From positions 2,298 through 26,655 of the forward strand of contig JALRLY010000220.1 of assembly GCA_023647555.1 (NCBI GenBank): a DNA stretch of 24,358 nt, given 5' to 3'. Positions 8,210 to 14,349 of this stretch are shown here, piece by piece. Position 1 is the stretch's first letter. The number at the start of each line of letters is the position of its first letter. This stretch comes from Pancytospora philotis (Eukaryota > Microsporidia). Below the pieces are notes generated by a model. The model was given only the letters and a program-made list of their open reading frames with translations, had not been told where the DNA came from and did no database searches. The position numbers were made by a program, and so were the translations under genes.

Positions 8210-9098
8210 AGACAGACATTTTCATGGCGATTTTGGGGTGCGGATCGTAGCCATCGAGCAGGAAATCGTCATACTCGAAGTCCTCGAGCCGCGTGTACTG
8301 CTTCTCACGGAAGCTGAGCGTGGGGAAGCTCCGCGGCTCGCGCCCCAGCTGCTCCGTGAGCGGCTCCAGATGGTCCAGGTACACGTGCGCGTCCCCGATG
8401 AAGTGCACAAACTCCTTCAGCTCGAGCCCGGCGAGCCTGGCCACGATGGCGGCCAGGATCGAGTAGCTGGCGATGTTGAACGGAATGCCCAGGCCCATGT
8501 CGCCGGAGCGCTGGTAGAGAATGGTCGTCAGCTTGCCGTTGTTGACCACAAACTGGAAGAGGCAGTGGCACGGCGGCAGGGCCATCTGCGGAAGGTCCGT
8601 CGGGTTCCAGGCGACCACCACGTGGCGCCGGCTCTCGGGGTGCGTCCGCAGCGCCTCAATGACGCCGGCCAGCTGGTCGATCCCCTCCCCGTCGTACGAG
8701 TCGCCGCACGTCCGGTACCGCGCGCCGCAGTGCCGCCACTGGAAGCCGTAGACGGGCCCCAGGTCATCGGCGGCGCGGTCTATGCCGTTCTTCTCGAAGA
8801 ACTCCTTGGTGCTGTTCCCGTCCCAGATGTGGATGTTCTTGTCGCGCAGCACCTTGTTGTCGGTCTGGCCGCGTATGAAGAAGAGCAGCTCCTCGAGGAC
8901 CATCTTGAATGGCACGCGCTTGGTCGTTAGGAGCGGCAGCACCCCGTTTTCGAGGCTGAAGCGCATGCTTGCGCCCGCCAGCCCGACGGTGCCCGTGCCC
9001 GTCCTGTCCATTTTCCTGTCGCCTCTTTCCATGATATCGCGCACCAGCTCCAGGTACTGGTACTCGTCGTGCTTCCTGTGCGAACTCCGCTCTGCCAT
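8208..9098 (-). CDS. Thymidylate synthase
   Basis: Makes dTMP from dUMP using methylene-tetrahydrofolate, in the cytosol or nucleus. The 296-aa ThyA-type enzyme is complete and stands alone, not fused to dihydrofolate reductase as in plants and many protists. Visible motifs: DRTGTGT (31-37), [12 protein letters not shown] (54-65), [11 protein letters not shown] (113-123), catalytic Cys177 in [23 protein letters not shown] (196-212), and the C-terminal [14 protein letters not shown] that closes over the active site. The start at 9098 is preceded by CCGCCC and an AAATTT-type box. The upstream gene on the same strand is absent; p24 diverges from it. Together with the CMP kinase at 10188-10850 it would feed pyrimidine deoxynucleotide supply. 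Confidence 0.97.
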   Translation of the reverse strand: MAERSSHRKHDEYQYLELVRDIMERGDRKMDRTGTGTVGLAGASMRFSLENGVLPLLTTKRVPFKMVLEELLFFIRGQTDNKVLRDKNIHIWDGNSTKEFFEKNGIDRAADDLGPVYGFQWRHCGARYRTCGDSYDGEGIDQLAGVIEALRTHPESRRHVVVAWNPTDLPQMALPPCHCLFQFVVNNGKLTTILYQRSGDMGLGIPFNIASYSILAAIVARLAGLELKEFVHFIGDAHVYLDHLEPLTEQLGREPRSFPTLSFREKQYTRLEDFEYDDFLLDGYDPHPKIAMKMSV

Positions 9099-9115
9099 GG
9101 GCGGCCTGAATTCTC

Positions 9116-9122
9116 AAAATTT
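9116..9122 (-). promoter_or_regulatory. AAATTTT box before thymidylate synthase
   Basis: Reads AAATTTT on the minus strand, 17 bases upstream of the ATG at 9098. Confidence 0.5.
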
Positions 9123-9276
9123 CATGATACCCTTCATTGGCGCCCAAAGTGAATGATTGCGTGGTGTTACATATTTTGCACAGGGCAGCGTTACCAGCAT
9201 GTCGGATAGCAGACGCAATGGCTGGCCATAGTATCGTTTAATTTACCATAAGAAGGTTGTCCACTGAATATGCCTG

Positions 9277-9319
9277 TATGACCATTTACACTATGCCCAT
9301 ATGACCATTTACACTATGC
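9277..9319 (+). repeat. Two tandem copies of a 23-base unit
   Basis: TATGACCATTTACACTATGC occurs at 9277-9296 and 9300-9319, a period of 23 bases, in the divergent intergenic region. Only two copies are present. Confidence 0.85.
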
Positions 9320-9403
9320 TACGCGTACTGCGCAGCAGTGCCGAGCTGCCGCCCAGCCCGCACAGCGGACCAACTACTTGCTTGCCTCTGTCATGTGCGC
9401 CAT

Positions 9404-9411
9404 AAAAATTT
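9404..9411 (+). promoter_or_regulatory. AAAAATTT box before the p24 gene
   Basis: AAAAATTT ends 5 bases before the ATG at 9417, with CCC directly touching the ATG: the tightest spacing in the window. Confidence 0.55.
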
Positions 9412-9416
9412 AGCCC

Positions 9417-9965
9417 ATGTTCGTGCTTTTGTATGCGCTCGCTGCCTCCGCCCGCGAGATTATGATCGAGCCCAAGAGCAGCCTCGTGTTCATGGAGGAT
9501 GTAAGCAGCGGGAAGGTCCACAAGTTCGTGTACAGCTCGGACACGCCGGTGCACGTGTCGATCACCGATCCCCTAGAGAGGAACATCGTCGAGATGACGA
9601 ACAAGAGCTCGACCGTCTACACCGAGATCGCGACTGCGGGCCGTCTGAAGACCGCCATCCAGAACCTGTCCGACAGCCGATGCAACTTCGTTTACATGTG
9701 CCCCGACGTGAGTAAGGAGATCGCCGGGAACGTCGGGTACGTCAAGGACACCGACATAGTGGCCGAGCTCGCGCGCTCGCTCGACGACCTGATCGCAGGG
9801 CAGCAAAAGCTCGTGAACCGCACGCTCGAGCACCAGAAGATGGTCGCCAAGACGCGCTTCTGGGCCAACCTGCTCATGATCTTCGAGTTCCTCCTCACTG
9901 CCTTCATGGTCTACATGCTGCACAAGGATTTCGTCGGGATGTTCGAGAAGAAGCAGACGCTGTAG
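9417..9965 (+). CDS. p24/emp24-family cargo receptor
   Basis: Type I membrane protein of the emp24/gp25L/p24 family, which cycles between ER and Golgi in COPII and COPI vesicles and in fungi and animals helps export GPI-anchored proteins. The 182-aa protein has a signal peptide (1-13, cleavage likely after ASA), a GOLD beta-sandwich region (about 14-108), a predicted coiled coil (about 112-145), one membrane helix (149-168) and a short cytosolic tail with KK at 178-179. The length is slightly below the usual 200. The two Cys at 89 and 95 are close together; the usual N-terminal GOLD cysteine is not seen. The KK is at positions -5 and -4 rather than the classic -4 and -3. A link to the GPI genes nearby is only inferred. 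Confidence 0.88.
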   Translation: MFVLLYALAASAREIMIEPKSSLVFMEDVSSGKVHKFVYSSDTPVHVSITDPLERNIVEMTNKSSTVYTEIATAGRLKTAIQNLSDSRCNFVYMCPDVSKEIAGNVGYVKDTDIVAELARSLDDLIAGQQKLVNRTLEHQKMVAKTRFWANLLMIFEFLLTAFMVYMLHKDFVGMFEKKQTL

Positions 9966-9971
9966 AGCTGC

Positions 9972-9977
9972 AATAAA
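9972..9977 (+). terminator. AATAAA signal after the p24 gene
   Basis: AATAAA begins 7 bases after the TAG stop at 9963-9965. Confidence 0.45.
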
Positions 9978-10186
9978 TACACTGAGTACTTTTTTACGGG
10001 CATTTCTTGTCCATCTCTTGGCGTGTTGGCTAACCTATACACGCATTTAAGCAGAAACGCGGCCCTTTGTTATAATTTTAGGCAGTTCTGCCTAAGCGTA
10101 ACTATTTACTGCATACCAACTGCCATTCGAGGCGTAATGCCTGGCAGCGGCTGCTTTGCCATGTCTAAAAAGCCCTACTTTAATGA

Positions 10187-10192
10187 TTTATT
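10187..10192 (-). terminator. AATAAA overlapping the CMP kinase stop
   Basis: On the minus strand the TAA stop (10190-10188) lies inside AATAAA. Confidence 0.5.
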
Positions 10193-10850
10193 GCGCTGCC
10201 TTGGCTTTTCTTTCTTTGAAAAGCTTGACGATGTGCTCAACCGTCTCCTTCAGCGTCATCTCGTCGTTCTCTACGACAACCGCGTCGTCTGCGACCTTCA
10301 GCGGCCCGTGCTCGCGGTGCGTGTCCTGGTAATCGCGCTCCTGGATGTCCCGGAGAACCTCGTCGTAGGGCAGGCCGGCGTCCTTGAGCCGCCGCTGCGC
10401 CCGTGTCGTGTCCTTGGCGGTAATGAAGACCTTCAGGAAGGCGTCGGGGATCACCACCGTGCCGATGTCGCGGCCGTCCACCACGATCCCCTCGCCCGGT
10501 CCGTTTATTATCTCGTACTGGATCCTGTGCGTCTTCTCCCTGATGTACAGCTCCTTCGCAACCGTGCCGACCACCTTGTCGATGGCGGACGTGTGCAGGA
10601 AGTCGGTGATGTCGGAGCCGTCGTAGCTGAGCCTTCCGCCTTTCAGGGTGAGCACTAGCGCCTCCACCTTCTCCTTCGTCGGCGGCGCATCCAGGTCCAG
10701 CGCCTGGCCGTCGCGCGTGAGGATGTACGTGATGGCCCGGTACAGCAGGCCGGAGTCCAGTCGGCCGTAGCCCAGCTCCTCGCTTACCTTCTGAGCGGCC
10801 GTGCTCTTGCCGCTCGCCGCGGGGCCGTCGATCGCTATTGTGTAGCGCAT
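10188..10850 (-). CDS. cmk: Bacterial-type cytidylate kinase
   Basis: Phosphorylates CMP and dCMP to the diphosphates with ATP. The 220-aa protein belongs to the bacterial Cmk family, not the adenylate-kinase-like UMP/CMP kinase of eukaryotes (P-loop GGPGSGKGT). Visible: the P-loop IDGPAASGKST (7-17), LDSGLLYRAI, VDGRDIGTVVIPDAFLKVFI, the lid-type RAQRRLKDAG, RDYQDTHREHGPL, and a C-terminal VVVENDEMTLKETVEHI matching E. coli Cmk in order. Length matches bacterial Cmk (about 227). The start at 10850 gives MRYTIAIDGPA, as in the family; CCC precedes it. A longer frame to 10940 is not conserved. Base use matches the neighbouring genes, so any transfer from bacteria is old. It diverges from the MGCC protein. 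Confidence 0.94.
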   Translation of the reverse strand: MRYTIAIDGPAASGKSTAAQKVSEELGYGRLDSGLLYRAITYILTRDGQALDLDAPPTKEKVEALVLTLKGGRLSYDGSDITDFLHTSAIDKVVGTVAKELYIREKTHRIQYEIINGPGEGIVVDGRDIGTVVIPDAFLKVFITAKDTTRAQRRLKDAGLPYDEVLRDIQERDYQDTHREHGPLKVADDAVVVENDEMTLKETVEHIVKLFKERKAKAAQ

Positions 10851-10870
10851 CTGGGCGGGGCCGGCGCTGG

Positions 10871-10880
10871 TTTTTAAAAT
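10871..10880 (-). promoter_or_regulatory. AT-rich element before the CMP kinase gene
   Basis: Reads ATTTTAAAAA on the minus strand, 20 bases before the ATG at 10850: a TTTAAA variant rather than AAATTT. Confidence 0.35.
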
Positions 10881-11025
10881 CTCCTGGGACAGCCAGTAAA
10901 CAGACTGTGGCCGTGGCTCCACGTATGATGGATGGTGCAAATGTGCATTGTTTCTGGACTGATACTGCTCGATAATTGGCGGTGATGCTCCAGCTATGTC
11001 TGCCGATGCACAAGCATCTGACCCA

Positions 11026-11730
11026 ATGGGATGCTGCGCGTCTAAGTATAGTCATGGGCCAATTCTCAGCCTCCTCGAGACTTTCAGCAAATGGCGAGCA
11101 GGCCCCTGCATGATCACCCAGACGCCAAAAAGACGCGACAGAAAAAGAAACAGCACCGGCGGCCGCTCGCAGGAGAGAGACGCGCAGCCAGACGCTGGGG
11201 ACAGCTACTCTAGCTCATATGCGCAGGCGGGCCCGCCGGCGCCGCCGCCGCAGCCACAGCCGGAGCAGGGCAAGCTCGCTGACAAAGCCGCGGCCTTCGA
11301 CAAGATCGTGCAGTCGGATGCTTTCATGGAGCGGGTCTACGACAGGGTTGTCGGCGCGAAGTACCCGAACAGCGCCAGGCGCGACGAGAGCCAGGACCAG
11401 GCATACCGGCTGGCCTGCCGGCGCATCGGCGCGTCCGACGCGGCGGCCAGCGAGCGCATGCTGTGGGAGAACGTCGTGACGAAGCAGGCGGCCGAGAAGA
11501 TATGCCACATAATCAACCACATCATATCGAGCGGCCCACTGACGGAGGGCGAGATCGACATCCTCGACCGCTGCGTCGTGCTCCTCAAGACCTACTACAT
11601 CGACCGCGCCGCGCTGATCAAGAGCGACAAGGCAAACAAGAACTACTACTACAAGAACACGTACTTCCCGCCGGTCAACACCTTCGCCTACAAAATTTTC
11701 ATCAGCAAGTACGACATGGCGCGGAAGTAG
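11026..11730 (+). CDS. Unrecognised protein with possible N-myristoylation site (MGCC)
   Basis: A 234-aa protein of no family I recognise. From the ATG at 11026 it begins MGCCASK, which fits an N-myristoylation site (Gly2, Ser6) with cysteines that could be palmitoylated, so membrane tethering is possible. A basic stretch (PKRRDRKRN), then a Pro/Gln-rich low-complexity linker, follow. The C-terminal part (from about residue 85) is a well-formed mixed helical domain rich in Tyr, Lys and Asn near its end (NKNYYYKNTYFPP). The start is uncertain: in-frame ATGs also lie at 10996 (no CCC before it) and 11110 (CCCC before it). The first 100 bases have lower third-position GC than the rest, so 11110 remains possible. 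It diverges from the CMP kinase. Confidence 0.7.
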   Translation: MGCCASKYSHGPILSLLETFSKWRAGPCMITQTPKRRDRKRNSTGGRSQERDAQPDAGDSYSSSYAQAGPPAPPPQPQPEQGKLADKAAAFDKIVQSDAFMERVYDRVVGAKYPNSARRDESQDQAYRLACRRIGASDAAASERMLWENVVTKQAAEKICHIINHIISSGPLTEGEIDILDRCVVLLKTYYIDRAALIKSDKANKNYYYKNTYFPPVNTFAYKIFISKYDMARK

Positions 11731-11779
11731 CTGTCCGCGTCGCAGCTGCGCTGTCACTGGCCGGTAAATGCGCGCGGGC

Positions 11780-11785
11780 AAAATT
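11780..11785 (+). promoter_or_regulatory. AAAATT box before the gene at 11790
   Basis: GCAAAATTACCC leads directly into the ATG at 11790, combining the AT box and the CCC signal. Confidence 0.45.
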
Positions 11786-11789
11786 ACCC

Positions 11790-12281
11790 ATGCCCGGCAA
11801 GCCGCTCGCGGATGCGCTCGACCTCGAGACGCTGCGGCGCAGACGGATACTCGTCGACGAGCAGCTTCCGCAGAACTGCGACTTCCTCCTCGCGGAGCTG
11901 GTCCTGCGTTTCGGCTACTCGCTGCGGCTCTACAACGATAGCACCGCCCATTTCAGTGAGATACTGGGCAGGCTCGGCTGCAGCGGCGCGCTATCATCCG
12001 TCTACCAGGACGAAGCTGGCCACGGAGACATTGCTGACGACGTCTGGACCGCCAGGCACGTGCTCGGCAAGGCGCAGAGCAACGCTTACGTTGATGTGTA
12101 CCGGGCCGGCACCGCGCGTGTCGCCGACTATTACGGCTATGATTTTGTGGTGAGGATCGAGCCGCTGGCGAGCGGGTGCTCGGAGTCGATCGACGGCTGC
12201 CTGAAGGTGATCAGCCGGGACAACGTCCTGCGCAGTCTAAAGTACAAGGTCTTCAGGGACGGGGCCGTGTGCTATGAATGA
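11790..12281 (+). CDS. Unrecognised conserved-looking 163-aa protein
   Basis: A soluble 163-aa protein without membrane segments or signal peptide and with no motif I recognise. It opens with a Leu/Arg-rich helical stretch (LDLETLRRRR), continues with an alternating hydrophobic pattern and ends with YGYDFVVRIEPL and a probable beta-rich tail. High third-position GC like the conserved neighbours and a textbook AAAATT plus CCC start signal support it as a real gene. It begins 59 bases after the MGCC protein's stop on the same strand. A subunit of a nuclear complex is possible but unsupported. Confidence 0.7.
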   Translation: MPGKPLADALDLETLRRRRILVDEQLPQNCDFLLAELVLRFGYSLRLYNDSTAHFSEILGRLGCSGALSSVYQDEAGHGDIADDVWTARHVLGKAQSNAYVDVYRAGTARVADYYGYDFVVRIEPLASGCSESIDGCLKVISRDNVLRSLKYKVFRDGAVCYE

Positions 12282-12493
12282 TAGTGCCGCGCATATGGAT
12301 CCCTCCACTGCGTTCTGCGCGAGCTGTCGCCTTGAGAGAGTATTAAATTCCAAGTAAATGCTCATTTTTATATTCTTTCAGCGTTACCAAGCCCATTGCT
12401 AGCCCTGTAAGCGTGTGCTACGGCCAGCTTTTGGATTTAAAATGCGCTCTCTAAACTAAATATTAAATGCACAGTAGCTTTCGCAAGTTCGAG

Positions 12494-12499
12494 TTTATT
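12494..12499 (-). terminator. AATAAA signal after EAF7
   Basis: AATAAA on the minus strand, 24 bases beyond the EAF7 stop. Confidence 0.4.
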
Positions 12500-12523
12500 A
12501 CTGGTCTGGATCAGCGCGCGCGA

Positions 12524-12796
12524 CTACTCGTCGAATATCACGTCGAAGGTGCAGTTGGCCGCTGGGAGCTGCTGCTCGGCCTGCTTGTGGTAGCTGGGCA
12601 TGTCGTACATCGCGTCCAGGAAGCGCCAGATCTGCGCGGGCGTAAAGTCGTACGCGGGCTTCAGATTTCTGAGCACCCGGACCATGTAGAAGTTCCGGAA
12701 GCAGCCGAACGGCCTGAGGCTCGCGAGCGCCTCGTGGACGGCAATGCACGCGCCGACGTCGTCGGGTTTTATTTCCGCGCCCGGCGACCCCTCCAT
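12524..12796 (-). CDS. EAF7: NuA4 histone acetyltransferase subunit EAF7/MRGBP (CT20 domain)
   Basis: Short 90-aa member of the EAF7/MRGBP family, a subunit of the NuA4/TIP60 histone acetyltransferase complex that binds the MRG protein EAF3. Diagnostic run: LRPFGCFRNFYMVRVL, then QIWRFLDAMYDM, matching HKPVGVNRHFHM and VIWDHLSTMYDM of MRGBP; it ends with the NCTFDV strand seen as ERDFSLPE in relatives. Only the CT20 core is kept; the long charged tails of yeast (425 aa) and human (204 aa) proteins are gone. The ATG (12796-12794) overlaps the PCC1 start on the other strand. A longer reading through PCC1 to 12934 is rejected because it has no family match. It acts opposite in sense to the HDAC at the window start. 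Confidence 0.85.
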   Translation of the reverse strand: MEGSPGAEIKPDDVGACIAVHEALASLRPFGCFRNFYMVRVLRNLKPAYDFTPAQIWRFLDAMYDMPSYHKQAEQQLPAANCTFDVIFDE

Positions 12797-12797
12797 G
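12794..12797. promoter_or_regulatory. Shared CATG: overlapping divergent start codons of EAF7 and PCC1
   Basis: The palindrome CATG holds both start codons: EAF7 reads ATG leftward (12796-12794) and PCC1 reads ATG rightward (12795-12797). There is no room for 5' UTRs outside the opposite gene. CCCC lies just upstream of the PCC1 ATG. Confidence 0.7.
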
Positions 12798-13025
12798 GCC
12801 AGGGCTTTTTTCGAGATTGAATGCAGCCGCCCCGACGTGGTCCTGGAGTCGGTGCGCATCGATGACGCGCACGCCGTCAAATTCGAGGCGCTGCCCGGCA
12901 AGCTGACGATGGAGATCGAGGCGGAGAGTCTCAAGGCCCTGATGAAGATCTCCTACTCGGTGTGTAACCGTGTCCAGCTTTCGATCGACACGATCGACAA
13001 GTTCGGGCCGCAAAGCAACAGTTAA
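12795..13025 (+). CDS. PCC1: KEOPS complex subunit PCC1
   Basis: A 76-aa Pcc1/LAGE3-family protein, the dimerising subunit of the KEOPS/EKC complex that makes the N6-threonylcarbamoyl (t6A) modification on ANN-decoding tRNAs. The small alpha-beta fold is visible: a first strand FFEIECSRP, a second strand with LTMEIEAESLKALMKISYS and the closing helix RVQLSIDTIDKFGP, matching LRISVSSFLDNLALVVQTMQRFGP of human LAGE3. Size equals yeast Pcc1 (88 aa). The start at 12795 aligns with the family; a 17-residue longer reading from 12744 lies inside EAF7 and is not conserved. Its substrate class includes tRNA-Arg with AGG codon such as the one at 23322. Confidence 0.85.
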   Translation: MARAFFEIECSRPDVVLESVRIDDAHAVKFEALPGKLTMEIEAESLKALMKISYSVCNRVQLSIDTIDKFGPQSNS

Positions 13026-13230
13026 AAATTTGGAAATTATCTGTCCATGGCATGGCCACGGCCTGCATGTTTTAAGAATCGGTGCATTGGCCTGTATTGC
13101 ACACGCGCATGCGCGGCTTGTTTTCTATTAAGCTAGCACTATTCGAATGTGCCTGAGCTGCAGTCGAGTGTTTGTAAGTGGCGACTAGAAATGCTAGATA
13201 ACGCGAACAACGCTATAAAGAAACAAGGTA

Positions 13231-13236
13231 TTTATT
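13231..13236 (-). terminator. AATAAA overlapping the RPN8 stop
   Basis: On the minus strand the TAA stop (13234-13232) lies inside AATAAA. Confidence 0.5.
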
Positions 13237-13987
13237 GGCCTACTTTGCTGTTTTCGTAGTCCTGCATGGCCACGAGCGTGCTGGCCAGCTCGGCGATATA
13301 GAGCTGGTCCAGACTGGCGCTGCTGCTGTAGCACGGGACGCTGTTCAGGATCTCCTGGAAGAGCTCGAGGATCTGCCGGTTGCGCGGCTTGCCCTTCTGC
13401 ACCGCGGATATGTAGTCCACGATCGTGCCGAGGCACTCCTCGTACGTGCGCAGCGAGTCGCAGATCTCGCCGATCTTGTCCTTGATGCTGCAGCCGGTCC
13501 CGTCCTTGATGTCGCGCAGCAGATGCTCCACACCGACCTCCTCGGTCTCCTCCGCCCCGATCTTGAGGTTCATGTGGTTGAACACGCCGTCGCGCGAGAG
13601 CCCGAACACCTGCACCGGGATGTCCTTGTGCTCGCCGTGCACGTTGACCACCGCGAGGATCGGCGCGGGGCAGTAGCGGACCAGCGCCTTGGAGATGTGG
13701 ATGTCGGAGCCGTGGAGCTTCGGCCCGGAGTGGTACCAGCCCACGATGCTCTCCTTGCTGTTCACCTTGTGGTACAGCTCGAACATGTGCTGGAGGTAGG
13801 AGGTGTCGAGCAGGAAGTCGTTCTCCAGATCCTCGAAGGGGACCGCAAAGCTGTTGGTGACATCGACCGTGCCCTCCGCGACCGTCCCGAGCAGGATGCC
13901 CATGACGCGCGGCGTGCTGAGCCTTTTGTAGTGGTCGACCACCGACAGCAGAACCAGCGGCGCGATCGTGACTGTCCGTGAGGCCAT
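13232..13987 (-). CDS. RPN8: 26S proteasome regulatory subunit RPN8
   Basis: Lid subunit of the 26S proteasome, partner of the deubiquitinase RPN11. The 251-aa protein is an MPN-domain protein without metalloprotease residues: VGWYHSGP (82-89) has Gly where RPN11 has the second zinc His, exactly as in RPN8/PSMD7. Diagnostic features: APLVLLSVVDHYKR at the N-terminus, DVTNSFAVPFED (42-53), and EVGVEHLLRDIKD in the linker, followed by the C-terminal helices that join the lid bundle. The Lys-rich C-terminal tail of human PSMD7 (324 aa) is absent. The start at 13987 fits the family, with CCCC and AAATTTT upstream; the open frame to 14146 is not conserved. Confidence 0.95.
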   Translation of the reverse strand: MASRTVTIAPLVLLSVVDHYKRLSTPRVMGILLGTVAEGTVDVTNSFAVPFEDLENDFLLDTSYLQHMFELYHKVNSKESIVGWYHSGPKLHGSDIHISKALVRYCPAPILAVVNVHGEHKDIPVQVFGLSRDGVFNHMNLKIGAEETEEVGVEHLLRDIKDGTGCSIKDKIGEICDSLRTYEECLGTIVDYISAVQKGKPRNRQILELFQEILNSVPCYSSSASLDQLYIAELASTLVAMQDYENSKVGQ

Positions 13988-14349
13988 TGAGGGGTCCGCG
14001 CCGCGGCGGAACAACACAAAATTTACGGCTGCGCTGTGGCGCCTTGGGGAAGTTGGCCAAGCACGCGGCAGCTGTGCCGTGCGTGCGTCCGGCGTTATGT
14101 CTGCTACACGGCGCGTGATTGGATCAATAAATGACGATGCTTTCAAGAGACTGTCTATTTTCCAACAGGCACAAAGAAACGCAGCCGCTACGGAGTGCTG
14201 CTATTATTACTGTATGCTGCCACAAATACCACAGACTAATGCGCGAGAATATTACCATCTGCTTTTGAATAGCGCGCGTATGCATTTGCACAAGTATGCT
14301 GTGCTCATCTACCTCACTCCGCTATTTTCACCGCCCGCAGGCCCACCCC
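13988..14349. other. Divergent intergenic region, RPN8 / helicase
   Basis: About 360 bases without a recognisable gene. The RPN8 box lies near its left end. The helicase side has no AAATTT box, only CACCCC against the ATG at 14350. Confidence 0.5.
14018..14024 (-). promoter_or_regulatory. AAATTTT box before RPN8
   Basis: Reads AAATTTT on the minus strand, 30 bases upstream of the ATG at 13987. Confidence 0.5.

Larger units (their letters stand above)
9099..9416. other. Divergent promoter region between thymidylate synthase and p24
   Basis: About 318 bases with no gene seen. It carries an AAATTT-type box near each end, one for each gene, and a short direct repeat in the middle. Confidence 0.5.

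Noticed and set aside
7878..8930. Plus-strand open frames of up to 350 codons across DIM1 and thymidylate synthase.
   Set aside because: They lie antisense to two well-matched genes and show only biased composition.
12744..12794. N-terminal extension of PCC1 inside EAF7.
   Set aside because: The extension has no similarity to PCC1 proteins; the family alignment begins at the ATG at 12795.
13235..13981. Plus-strand open frame of 248 codons opposite RPN8.
   Set aside because: Shadow of RPN8; rich in Val, Asp and Arg with no motif.
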